In this document: one piece after another, positions 42,889 to 51,829 of the stretch
Numbering within the stretch: the first letter of the stretch is position 1
Layout: each line of letters starts with the position of its first letter
Origin: Paraferrimonas sp. SM1919
Lineage (GTDB): Bacteria; Pseudomonadota; Gammaproteobacteria; Enterobacterales; Shewanellaceae
Direction: 5' to 3'
Assembly (NCBI RefSeq): GCF_010993985.1
Contig: NZ_WINH01000006.1
Location: forward strand, 109,999-173,998
Length of the DNA: 64,000 nucleotides
Translations under genes and position numbers: made by a program
The notes under the pieces: generated by a model
Database searches by the model: none
What the model was told of the DNA's origin: nothing
Seen by the model: only the letters and a program-made list of their open reading frames with translations

Positions 42889-45510
42889 CTACTTAGTTTT
42901 TAAGTACTGTTGACGACGATATAAAAGCAATAATGACAATAAAAATAACTGATACCCTACAGAACCGGCGCTGTCATCTTCCTCAGTGGCTTCACCAAAC
43001 TCAATAATTGGTACAGTATTAACATTTACTAATGCTCTACCTTCATTGTTAAAACTGTTATCCGGAATAGTTTCTGGGCCAGACTCTGTACCTGTATCTG
43101 TACCTTTATCTGGTTGCTCTGTTTCTTCTACATAATCGTTTGGTTGGATATATACAAAACCATCATCAAAGCGCACACGATTTCCGTCAGAATACTTAGA
43201 TTTTTTAAACTCTACTTGAAAAAGAATGGTTGCAGCTCCGGAAGGGATCAAGGCTTCCTTAGATAACCTTGCCCAGTTCAAATCACCAGTAGTTGCCCAA
43301 TCAATAGTTTCGTTACCAATACCATTACCATCTTTATCTTGAAATATGATTGATATTCGTAATTGATCACTTCCATCAGAAATGGTTGCAAACCAGCCCC
43401 CAAAAGCAAGTTTGAGCTTTCCAGCGGCCAATTGAGTTTCTAGATTATCAATATTAGTTAAACCTACTGATTGGATAGAGATAGATTGAGATAGTGTGCC
43501 CACCTCAGAGGTGCCATCACTTTTTACGTACATCAGCTTTTGAGTACCAGTTTTATCATTATGGCTTGCTAAGTAGGATGAGCTACTTTCCCAAAACTGC
43601 TGAGTATCCTGATAGTTAGCATTGTTTAAAAGGTTAGTTTTGTAATGCTCCTCATCAACTAAACCATCGTTATCTATGTCTATATCTTTTTCATCCAGTA
43701 CAGAGTCTAAATCTATATCAATGGCCGGTTGTATATATATAAAGCCATCATCAAAACGAACACGGTTACCATCAGAGTATTTTGGCTTTTTAAATTCAAC
43801 TTTAAAGGTAATTTCACGGGTTCCTACTGGAATCAAGGCTTCACCTTTTCTTTCGCGCCAAGAATATTCGCCAGTCCCAGCCCAACTTAATACATGCGTT
43901 CCTAGACCTTCGTTATCAGAATTGGTGAAAAGTAATGTAATTTTAGAGAAGTCTGAATTTAAACTTGAAGTCGCATGCCAGCCACCAAAAACGACTTTAA
44001 GTGCATTATCAGATAGCTGAGAGTCTAAAAATGTTAAATCAGAGAAGCCTAACGATTGTAAAGAAACAACTTGAGTTAAGCTGCCTTGCTCGGTAGTACC
44101 ATCGTTTTTTACAAACATTAGTTTTTCTATTCCACCTGCATCTTTATGTTTTGCTAATTGTGCAGAGCTTGTCACCCAATTCTCCTGGGTGTCTTTGTAT
44201 GAGGAATTCTTTAATATGTTAGTCTGATAGTGTTGTTGATCCACCAAACCATCATTATCTAAATCTAGGTCATATTTATCAATTACAGCATCTAAATCAA
44301 TATCTTGAGCTGGCTGTATATACATAAATCCATCATCAAAACGAATTCGTTTGCCATCAGAGTATTTTGGTTTTTTAAACTCTACTTTATATTCAATTTG
44401 ACGAGTTCCACTTGGTATCAAAACTTCAGATGAGCGTTCTTTCCATTCACCACCAGTGCCAGCCCAATCAATTACTTTTGATCTAAGTCCTTCATTATTT
44501 TCATTTTTAAAGGTTACTGTAATCTTAGAAAAGTCAGAATTCAGGCTTGTAGTAGTATGCCAACCACCAAAAACCAGTTTCAGTGCATTTTGTTCAAGCT
44601 TATTGTCTAAGTTAGTTAAGTCATTAAACCCAAGAGAGTTTAATGATACAACTTGGGAAATGCTGCCTTGCTCAGTGGTACCATCGTTCTTTACGAACAT
44701 GTGTTTTTCAACACCATCTCTGTCTAAATGGCTTGAGAGTTGAGCTGAACTTGTGCTCCAAGACTGCTGAGTATCTTTATAACCTGAGTTCGGTAAAACA
44801 TTAGTATTGTGGTGAAGCTCTTCTACTAAGCCATCGTTATTAATATCAAGATCAAAAGCATCTTCAATGCCGTCTTTATCTACATCTAGGGCTGGTTCGA
44901 TATATAAAAATGCATCATCAAACCGAACCACATGTCCCTTGGTATTATGGAACTTCTCGAACTCTACTTTGAAAGTGATTTTACTAGTTTCAGCAGGAAT
45001 AATTATATGAGACTCACGCTTTTTCCAGGTAAAGCCTCCTGTACCAGCCCAAGACAGTACTTTACTCCCTAACCCTTCTGCATTAGAGTTTTGAAATGTT
45101 AAGGTTATTTTTGTCAGTTGACCACTCAAATTAGAAGTCGCGTGCCAACCTCCAAAAACCGCCTTTTTAATACCACCATCTAATACAGAACTATCTATAT
45201 TGATATCCTGCTTGATAACCCCATACTCTGTCCCATAAATAGTTACAGGATCACGAATAACAAAAAGTGAGCTTTCAACACCTGTTCTATCAGTATGACT
45301 GGCAATATCAACGGTAGTTAGCTGCCAGGATGATGGGGTGCCACCTACAATTGTATTATCAATATAATTGATTTTTTCTTCTGCAACGACTGAATGTGCA
45401 GTACTAGTTACTGCTACAGCAAAAAGGAATAAGTATAAACTTCTAAAAAACAAACTTACAATCCTTGTAATATTTAATAGTGAATAGTTATTTTTGCAAA
45501 TTAATGCCAT
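42889..45510 (-). CDS. Four-repeat secreted surface protein with Ca-binding linkers and GlyGly-CTERM-like tail
   Basis: An 873-residue protein. After a long signal region (SLYLFLFAVAVTSTAHSVVA) it has four repeats of about 190 residues, each with FGGW, a WAGTG-like block and RFDDGF.YIQP. The first three repeats each end in an Asp-rich linker, such as DVDKDGIEDAFDLDINNDGL, like thrombospondin type 3 calcium sites. A Glu/Thr/Pro spacer leads to SAGSVGYQLFLLSLLLLYRRQQ, which resembles the GlyGly-CTERM sorting tail cut by rhombosortase on T2SS substrates. The repeat fold is not one I can name. A TTG at 45453, with AAGGA upstream, is an alternative start giving a shorter signal peptide. Confidence 0.78.
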   Translation of the reverse strand: MALICKNNYSLLNITRIVSLFFRSLYLFLFAVAVTSTAHSVVAEEKINYIDNTIVGGTPSSWQLTTVDIASHTDRTGVESSLFVIRDPVTIYGTEYGVIKQDINIDSSVLDGGIKKAVFGGWHATSNLSGQLTKITLTFQNSNAEGLGSKVLSWAGTGGFTWKKRESHIIIPAETSKITFKVEFEKFHNTKGHVVRFDDAFLYIEPALDVDKDGIEDAFDLDINNDGLVEELHHNTNVLPNSGYKDTQQSWSTSSAQLSSHLDRDGVEKHMFVKNDGTTEQGSISQVVSLNSLGFNDLTNLDNKLEQNALKLVFGGWHTTTSLNSDFSKITVTFKNENNEGLRSKVIDWAGTGGEWKERSSEVLIPSGTRQIEYKVEFKKPKYSDGKRIRFDDGFMYIQPAQDIDLDAVIDKYDLDLDNDGLVDQQHYQTNILKNSSYKDTQENWVTSSAQLAKHKDAGGIEKLMFVKNDGTTEQGSLTQVVSLQSLGFSDLTFLDSQLSDNALKVVFGGWHATSSLNSDFSKITLLFTNSDNEGLGTHVLSWAGTGEYSWRERKGEALIPVGTREITFKVEFKKPKYSDGNRVRFDDGFIYIQPAIDIDLDSVLDEKDIDIDNDGLVDEEHYKTNLLNNANYQDTQQFWESSSSYLASHNDKTGTQKLMYVKSDGTSEVGTLSQSISIQSVGLTNIDNLETQLAAGKLKLAFGGWFATISDGSDQLRISIIFQDKDGNGIGNETIDWATTGDLNWARLSKEALIPSGAATILFQVEFKKSKYSDGNRVRFDDGFVYIQPNDYVEETEQPDKGTDTGTESGPETIPDNSFNNEGRALVNVNTVPIIEFGEATEEDDSAGSVGYQLFLLSLLLLYRRQQYLKTK

Positions 45511-45539
45511 ATATTTCAAGCTGATAACTTGAAATATAT
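45509..45539. promoter_or_regulatory. 12-bp inverted repeat at the start of the repeat-protein gene
   Basis: ATATATTTCAAG and CTTGAAATATAT flank seven bases and overlap the ATG at 45510. It could be an operator or an mRNA hairpin that hides this start, in which case the TTG at 45453 may be used. Confidence 0.55.
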
Positions 45540-45659
45540 TTAAAACAATTAATTTGCCAAAACAAATAATAACCAAGTTAGGTAATATTTATACCAGCAA
45601 TAAAATTGATAAAAACAGTAGAATTAAAAAGTATCTAATACCTTAGTCATTATAAAAGT

Positions 45660-45688
45660 AAGCCCCTTATGATGAATTAAGGGGCTAT
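45660..45688 (-). terminator. Terminator of cassette B
   Basis: AGCCCCTTA and TAAGGGGCT form a stem; on the minus strand TTACTTTT follows. It lies 25 bases after the transglutaminase-like gene stop and is similar in sequence to the one at 39211. Confidence 0.75.
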
Positions 45689-45712
45689 TTATACTCAAAG
45701 CGACCTAGAATA

Positions 45713-47155
45713 TTAAAGCTTAATTATCTTCATATCATCTAAAGGTATTTTAGTTGCCTCTCTGCCTACTACCGATCCAACCATGCTTGGGTCGACAACC
45801 GTATAAACCTTACCTTCATATGCGTATTGCTTCCGGTCGTATAGTGAATCAGGTAATGACTCTAACTCAACACCAATCGCAACATGGGTTTGATAAGATA
45901 AAATAACCACATCTAAGTCAGTAAACAATTTAACGAGATTCGCCATCAAAATGCTTCTATCTTCACAATCTGAAGCTTTATAAAAAACCGTTTCTTCTAC
46001 AGTAAGGTAGTTTTTAAAGCCAAATTGCTCTTCATCTGATCCATGTGGGAACTGCTTGTGTACCCACCTAAGTAACAAACTTACCTTCTCGTAGTCACTT
46101 TTACCCGCCAGTTTAGGTTGCCAATATTTTTTTAGAGCCGATATTGTTTGCGGATTAAGTGGTGCATTAAAATAATGTTCTAATTCGACCTTTGGGTGAC
46201 CCTTTAAATAGTTAATATATTTAAGATCAACCTCAACATTAATGCCCTTAGTGCTAACGCTTTTATACTGACTAGACCATTGAGTGCCTTTAGCAAAATC
46301 CAATTTTAATGGTTTTACACCATCGTCAAAGTTCTGCAAGTAAGTCACCACTCCACCTTTGAGATTGCGGTTTCTTTGGTAATAGCGCTTTTTATCCATC
46401 AAATAAAATGGTTGATCATAAATATCGTGTTTACTGTGAAACATCAGTCCAGGTTGTTTTGAGACCAAGCCAATTTTTACGTCATACCCCATCTGTAGCA
46501 AGTAAAACCAAGTAACCACAGCGATTTGGCTTTCATCCGCTACATCACTGCTAACCTTTGTTTCTATAAGCTCAAGCATAAACCAATCAGATAATTTCTT
46601 AGTTTTTTGTACTTTTTTAAGAGCATCTACAATAGGTTGATAGTCGGTTACTGCTAAGACGTCCCATGACTTAGATATTTTATCTTCAGAATCAATGTTC
46701 TTAGGTAAATCATTTAATGTCGCTTTAGCAGCAACTGCGATACTGGTTATTTCAGTATTTAACGGTTCCAGTTCAGCAACTTCTTCAAAAGCTTGATCTT
46801 GCTGATTTAAGAGTTCTTCAATATTGCTATCAAAATCTAAATCTGGTTCAACATCAGCCGAGATAGGCGCATTTAAAATATCGTCATACTGTTTTAGCTG
46901 TTGTGCAAAGTCTTCATCATTACCAGGCAATTCAATTGGCAAGGTCACTCTAGGTTTAATATGCTCACCTTCAAAAGCTTGCCACCTAGACTTTAAAAAC
47001 TCACTAAATTGGCGGTCTCGTTCATTTTTAAAATCTGCATAAGCTTGCAGCTGTTGATTTTTGTAAGTTTTAAAACCACTTTTGTATGCTTCAAAATCAT
47101 TAGCAAAACTATTATCTGTTAACAATAAAGCCGTTAGTGCAATTAATTTTTTCAT
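45713..47155 (-). CDS. Secreted transglutaminase-fold cysteine protein
   Basis: A 480-residue exported protein. The start MKKLIALTALLLTDNSFA is chosen for the signal peptide and lies four bases after the preceding stop. Residues about 20-150 are charged and helical (FEAYKSGFKTYKNQQ). The C-terminal domain has a transglutaminase-core triad: Cys397 in KASDCEDRS, His in THVAIGVEL, Asp in TVVDPSM. Such enzymes act as peptidases or cross-linkers. It is the last gene of cassette B; cassette A has no counterpart. Confidence 0.82.
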   Translation of the reverse strand: MKKLIALTALLLTDNSFANDFEAYKSGFKTYKNQQLQAYADFKNERDRQFSEFLKSRWQAFEGEHIKPRVTLPIELPGNDEDFAQQLKQYDDILNAPISADVEPDLDFDSNIEELLNQQDQAFEEVAELEPLNTEITSIAVAAKATLNDLPKNIDSEDKISKSWDVLAVTDYQPIVDALKKVQKTKKLSDWFMLELIETKVSSDVADESQIAVVTWFYLLQMGYDVKIGLVSKQPGLMFHSKHDIYDQPFYLMDKKRYYQRNRNLKGGVVTYLQNFDDGVKPLKLDFAKGTQWSSQYKSVSTKGINVEVDLKYINYLKGHPKVELEHYFNAPLNPQTISALKKYWQPKLAGKSDYEKVSLLLRWVHKQFPHGSDEEQFGFKNYLTVEETVFYKASDCEDRSILMANLVKLFTDLDVVILSYQTHVAIGVELESLPDSLYDRKQYAYEGKVYTVVDPSMVGSVVGREATKIPLDDMKIIKL

Positions 47156-47159
47156 ACCA

Positions 47160-48236
47160 TCATCCATGAGGTTTAATATCAATATGGACAAATGTACTCT
47201 CTACATTTGCTTTATTTACTTCTAACCAGTCTAAAAACAGCTCAAGCTTGTCAGATTGATCGCCCTTCAAAGGTTCATCTCCAACCTGTAATGCAGGCAG
47301 CTGCGCTGGAACTTGGAAGTGTTCATTAGCCCTCAGCAAAACATAATAATCGGTTGTCTGTTGATTATGATTATTTAATGCAGCTTTAAACCATCTACGT
47401 TCTCCACTAGGAAAATCAAACTGTTCACTAGGAGCTTTTTGAATACCTAACAGGGGTGCAACATTGCCGTTTTTATACACATTGATCAGTTGGAAATACT
47501 TTTTACCATGGGGCTGGATACTCATTTTAAACCTGTCATCTTCAGTCAAACGGTTTACTGATTCCGTCTGCCAATCTGGTGTGCGCTTTAAGAATCCCAG
47601 AGCTTCCCCTGCATGGTCAAAATGGATATAGGAGAATAACTGATTTTGATCAATTAATTCAGAAATGCCATCAATGGTTAAATACCACTTACCATGCTGC
47701 TTTGATAAGCCAATATGAACATCTTTAGTATTAGCAGCAGCAGGGTTTACCAATCGGCCATTAAGCTGTTTGATGGCCATGGAATCCACTAACGTAGCAT
47801 TACCCATAAAATTAAGTTTGCTAGGCAAACCATTCCATTTACGAGTCAGCTTAGCAGCAAATTTCTCGGTAAGGTTTCTAGTATCCACTGTTACCGTAAC
47901 CGAGTAAGTATTCGTTAGCTCATCAAACGTATGGCATACGTCCATGCCAGTAAAAGTAAGATCTGAACTTACGCTTACACTCGCGACCGTATCAGATTGA
48001 TACTCATCACCTGTTAGCTGCTCACGAACACTGTCCATAGTGCTGACATCAACTTGAACTTGATTAGCTATCTCTTTTAAAGCAACTTGAACCGCTTTCT
48101 CACGATCGGCATCCGTCGCGGCTTTAGTAATCACACCCTCTTCATCACTCTCAACGGCACACTGCTGTTGGCTATTGGCATGGAAACTTATACTAACAGC
48201 AAGAGATAACAACAAAATATTGATTACATTTTTCAT
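47160..48236 (-). CDS. LPP20-like / DUF4384-like secreted protein, copy B
   Basis: A 358-residue paralogue of the protein at 39279. Signal peptide to about residue 22 (SISFHANSQ), an LPP20-like segment (ADREKAVQVALKEIANQVQV), and a DUF4384-like C-terminal half (KYFQLINVYKNGNVAPLLG, FPSGERRWFKAALNN). Both copies end with a short LELFLDWL/LDSFLAWL helix and an N.VES/N.SSVV segment. The start overlaps the caspase stop by four bases (ATGA). The function is unknown. Confidence 0.72.
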   Translation of the reverse strand: MKNVINILLLSLAVSISFHANSQQQCAVESDEEGVITKAATDADREKAVQVALKEIANQVQVDVSTMDSVREQLTGDEYQSDTVASVSVSSDLTFTGMDVCHTFDELTNTYSVTVTVDTRNLTEKFAAKLTRKWNGLPSKLNFMGNATLVDSMAIKQLNGRLVNPAAANTKDVHIGLSKQHGKWYLTIDGISELIDQNQLFSYIHFDHAGEALGFLKRTPDWQTESVNRLTEDDRFKMSIQPHGKKYFQLINVYKNGNVAPLLGIQKAPSEQFDFPSGERRWFKAALNNHNQQTTDYYVLLRANEHFQVPAQLPALQVGDEPLKGDQSDKLELFLDWLEVNKANVESTFVHIDIKPHG

Positions 48237-49426
48237 AGTTTTATCTCTGCTAGAGTCTTATTTTTCTTAATATTAAAATCAGGGGTTTGCTTACTTAGGC
48301 CATTCAAGCTGGTATAAACGGCCATTTTCGAACCCACATATCTCTCTAGTTCATCTAAATCGACTTTATTATCACCATCTTGATCTGCCCCACCTTTTAA
48401 GCCATCAAGTAAGTAATAAGTAAATAAGCTCGAATTAGAATCTTTATGTTTATGACTGACTTGCTCAGCGCTTGAACTAGTAATAAAAGTCGCGCCGATG
48501 CTGCTTTGCAGATCAGAGTAATCTTCTTCTACAATCATGGTCGCTTTAATGCCGGTATCGAGCAGCCATTCCTCGCCACCCGCTGTCTTACCAGAAAAAC
48601 AGGTATCTAAAATTACGGTAACATTGGCAAAATCTAAACGCTCAATACTGGTATAAAAATCTGTCATTGAATAGGCAAACTCGTTTATTCGTGACATCTG
48701 ATTATCTTTGAGGTCTACCGGAACTAAATAGGAACCAGTATTTTCACTATCGGTAGAAGGGGCGCCATGACCTGTGTAATAAATTAATACTTCAAGATCT
48801 GGGTTAAACTGATGCAAAGCACTTACGGTGTCATAAATAGTGCCTTTAAAATTGCCTTTTTCAGTTCCAAAAAGAGTGTTTAAGCCCGTTGAATTTACAT
48901 CTAATTCTTTAACGACCTTATCAAAGCCTAAGGTTCTCTTGGCGTAATGCTCAACTAAATCTAAATCATTTTTTACAAAATCAATATCGGGCAAAGATTC
49001 ATAGCTAGCATTACCAATGATGAAAGCAACAGAGTTAGTCTTTTTAACTAACGCTTCAGGAGCCGCATCAAATAACTCCCTTGCCATTGGCGATAGCGGA
49101 TCTAATTGTGCTATTTGGTAAGTAACCTTCTTTAATAGTTGATTCGGCTGATAGCTATAGCTCTCCCTAGCGTCTTCATCAATCACTCTTTTAGGTGGCT
49201 TACGGGGGCGTTCAATATATTTATAAACAGGTTCTTTAGGAGGAAGGCTGAGAACACCATCATTAGCTTCAATAGCCAAGGCCTGTTGTAACAGTTCCTT
49301 AGCTTGTTGAAACTTCCCTTCTGTAAATGCCTTTTGAGCATCGTTGTAAAATTTGTAAGCAGATTCAGATGCAAACAAATAACAAGGTGTTAATGCTAAT
49401 AATGTCGCAAGTAGCTTAGATTTCAT
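48233..49426 (-). CDS. Secreted caspase-family (C14) peptidase, copy B
   Basis: A 397-residue paralogue of the protein at 40370. Signal peptide about MKSKLLATLLALTPCYLFAS, a TPR-like pair (FYNDAQKAFTEGKFQQAKEL), and a caspase domain with His220 (YYTGHGAP) and Cys276 (LDTCFSGK). An EF-hand-like loop, DQDGDNKVDLDELE, follows at about residue 352. Catalytic residues and calcium-type loop are kept in both copies, so both are probably active. It lies 16 bases after the barrel gene. Confidence 0.87.
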   Translation of the reverse strand: MKSKLLATLLALTPCYLFASESAYKFYNDAQKAFTEGKFQQAKELLQQALAIEANDGVLSLPPKEPVYKYIERPRKPPKRVIDEDARESYSYQPNQLLKKVTYQIAQLDPLSPMARELFDAAPEALVKKTNSVAFIIGNASYESLPDIDFVKNDLDLVEHYAKRTLGFDKVVKELDVNSTGLNTLFGTEKGNFKGTIYDTVSALHQFNPDLEVLIYYTGHGAPSTDSENTGSYLVPVDLKDNQMSRINEFAYSMTDFYTSIERLDFANVTVILDTCFSGKTAGGEEWLLDTGIKATMIVEEDYSDLQSSIGATFITSSSAEQVSHKHKDSNSSLFTYYLLDGLKGGADQDGDNKVDLDELERYVGSKMAVYTSLNGLSKQTPDFNIKKNKTLAEIKL

Positions 49427-49441
49427 CAGCCTTCCCTCTGA

Positions 49442-50614
49442 TTACCAAACAATAGAAACAGAAGCTGAAGACATTGTCTCTTCTTCATCTGAGAAGTTTG
49501 TAATCAATGGATTAGCTAAAATATTACGCTTCTCCATTGCTACATCTAACAGAATATTGCTAAAGCTTAGCCCTGCACCAACAGATTGACTTTCATAACC
49601 ATTTGAAGGGATCAGGCGAATATTACCGTTAGTTAAATCTGTTTTAGAAGACCCCGCTCGTAAAGTTAAACCAAATACATCTGAACTTGGAGTAACATCA
49701 ACCTCTAAACCAAAGGCTTGCTTATCGTATTCAGGAGCCAAGTACTCACTTACTGGGTATAAGCTGTTATTACGAATTTCTGCACCACCGAATTCTAATA
49801 AACCATACTTTAGCTTCTCAAAGTGAGCCGAAAAGTTCAGGTTCACTGAAATATCACTTTGAATTAAAGGTAAGCCTGCACTCACACCGTAACTCATGGA
49901 TTCAGGGCGACTCGCTAGAGTATCTTGATTAACAGCATCAGCTTGCTCTTTCGAATCAGACTCTAAGCCCTGGGTACTAGAACGAAAATTCACACCTGCT
50001 TTTATTGTTACAGGATGCTTGCTTGTTTCTAAGAAACGCCAGTTACCTAATGCCGCTACTGCGTAACCATAACCAGTGCGAGCACCATTAGCATCTGCAT
50101 GCTCAGCTAACGATGTAAAGCTTTGTACAAACTCATCATCAATATTGATCAAATCAATACCAGCGCCTAGATAAATGTTATCTGTTAAGCCAAAGCCGTA
50201 AGATAATTTCAATTCTTTGTAGTCAGATTTAACTCGAATTAAATCACCATTATGGCTAACTTGTTGGCCCCACTGGTATGGCTTAAAGTACGCAATACCA
50301 AAGCCTTTATAACTAAATGCAGCATATTTGATGTCTTGCTTAGTTGAATAAAGGCTAATTTCACTGCTATTACCTGCTAAGTCAGCGCTAATAAAGTCAC
50401 CATACTCCACAGTAAGATCCGCATAATCGCCCACCAAACCAAGTGCTGCAGGGTTATACCAAATAGCACTACTGTCCACTACATTAGCAACAGCTGCTCC
50501 ACTCAAACCCATAGCTCGTGTACCGGGTACTGAAAATCCATCTTCAACTGCAACACTATCAAAGCATGTTGTAGCAATAACTACAGCCAACGCTGTTAAG
50601 CTAAACTTCTTCAT
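49442..50614 (-). CDS. FadL/OmpP1-like outer-membrane barrel, copy B
   Basis: A 390-residue paralogue of the protein at 41569. Signal peptide ending CFDSVA, then VEDGFSVPGTRAMGLSGAAVA and SAIWYNPAALG, and a C-terminal RNILANPLITNF and SASVSIVW. It heads cassette B, with AGGATTAATA before the start, and diverges from the LPP20-type gene at 50760 across 145 AT-rich bases that should hold both promoters. Confidence 0.8.
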   Translation of the reverse strand: MKKFSLTALAVVIATTCFDSVAVEDGFSVPGTRAMGLSGAAVANVVDSSAIWYNPAALGLVGDYADLTVEYGDFISADLAGNSSEISLYSTKQDIKYAAFSYKGFGIAYFKPYQWGQQVSHNGDLIRVKSDYKELKLSYGFGLTDNIYLGAGIDLINIDDEFVQSFTSLAEHADANGARTGYGYAVAALGNWRFLETSKHPVTIKAGVNFRSSTQGLESDSKEQADAVNQDTLASRPESMSYGVSAGLPLIQSDISVNLNFSAHFEKLKYGLLEFGGAEIRNNSLYPVSEYLAPEYDKQAFGLEVDVTPSSDVFGLTLRAGSSKTDLTNGNIRLIPSNGYESQSVGAGLSFSNILLDVAMEKRNILANPLITNFSDEEETMSSASVSIVW

Positions 50615-50759
50615 TATTAATCCTTTAATTTAAAATACTTCTCAAACATGTTAACTTTAATGAAAATGTTGATAACAATAAAGAAGTTATAATTAATAAA
50701 CACCTAATCCAACCATTACCAGCTCAACAGATAAACAAAAATAACCAATTAGCATCATT

Positions 50760-51800
50760 ATGATTAAAGTTATAATATCCTTAATATTTTACTGCTTTTT
50801 TTCCACATTTTTATCTGCCGCCCCTTGTTGGATAAATGATTTAAAAACCATGGACTATCACGGCGCAATTGGAACATATAGAGATCTTGATATAGGTTTT
50901 TCATCACCTATATCAAAAGCGAGAGAGAGAGCCGTAAAAAGCTTACTTAAGCTAGAAAAACTTCCAATAGAACAAATAAAAACAAATAAATTGCAAAGCG
51001 TTGAATCAATAGATATTAATGGCAGTACAATATACTTCGCGAATGAGCTTGTAGATAGTGGTTATATTTATAGTTTTGCTTATTTCGCAGATAAAAAAGT
51101 AGACTTTAATACCAAATGTGAGATACAAAGCTGTAAATTTGAGCAGTGCCAACCCTCTTGGTTATGCCACTCTCAAGGTGTGATTGGCGCCAGCTATTCA
51201 ACTTCTACCCCCGATAAGCAAATTATTAAAGCTCAGCAAAACGCATTTAAAATAGCCAACCTAATCAATGGCATAGAGGTAGATAGCTATCAAACACTTA
51301 AAAGAAGTGCTACCCCAAAAGCCACTTACCATCTGTCACAACACGCTAGCGTTGAGGCATTAGCTCCTACACAGAATTCCCATTATCAATTGTTAAATCA
51401 GTGCAAATATAATAATACCCTTTTAGTAAACATTTCAGTAAAAGAACTCGGATACAAGTTACCCGAAACAATTATTGATCCTAAATGGTTAACCAACCCA
51501 AAGTATTCAAATATGGATGGAGCAGTAGGCTCCTCTATCCTCCCTACTGCTGATGGGTTAATTTCTTCACAGATTAATCTTGCAATAAAACGCGCTGCCG
51601 TTCAGCTTGCAAAAGAGAAAAAAATATATATTCGTTCAGAGTCTGTAATCGTCAATGTTAACGGTAGAATAAAATTAGAAGACATCATTACAGAAACAAC
51701 CAAAACTAATTTAAATATAAAGCTAAATGGTTTAATATTTAAACCACTTGATAATAACTTTATAGGTGTTCACGCCTGGGTAGTTAATATTCAAGAGTAA
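50760..51800 (+). CDS. Secreted protein with three LPP20-like units
   Basis: A 346-residue exported protein (signal peptide ending TFLSAA). Three related units begin at about residue 21 (CWINDLKTMDYHGAIGTY), 136 (PSWLCHSQGVIGASY) and 240 (PKWLTNPKYSNMDGAVGSS). Each shows Trp, then G-[AV]-[IV]-G, then an Ala-rich helix, which is the LPP20-type pattern of envelope proteins. Cys residues 119-134 (CEIQSCKFEQC and later) may form disulfides. It is 29 bases before an LPP20 lipoprotein gene and divergent from cassette B. Confidence 0.68.
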   Translation: MIKVIISLIFYCFFSTFLSAAPCWINDLKTMDYHGAIGTYRDLDIGFSSPISKARERAVKSLLKLEKLPIEQIKTNKLQSVESIDINGSTIYFANELVDSGYIYSFAYFADKKVDFNTKCEIQSCKFEQCQPSWLCHSQGVIGASYSTSTPDKQIIKAQQNAFKIANLINGIEVDSYQTLKRSATPKATYHLSQHASVEALAPTQNSHYQLLNQCKYNNTLLVNISVKELGYKLPETIIDPKWLTNPKYSNMDGAVGSSILPTADGLISSQINLAIKRAAVQLAKEKKIYIRSESVIVNVNGRIKLEDIITETTKTNLNIKLNGLIFKPLDNNFIGVHAWVVNIQE

Positions 51801-51829
51801 ATGGAATTCACTATACTTCGGAGTAAACA

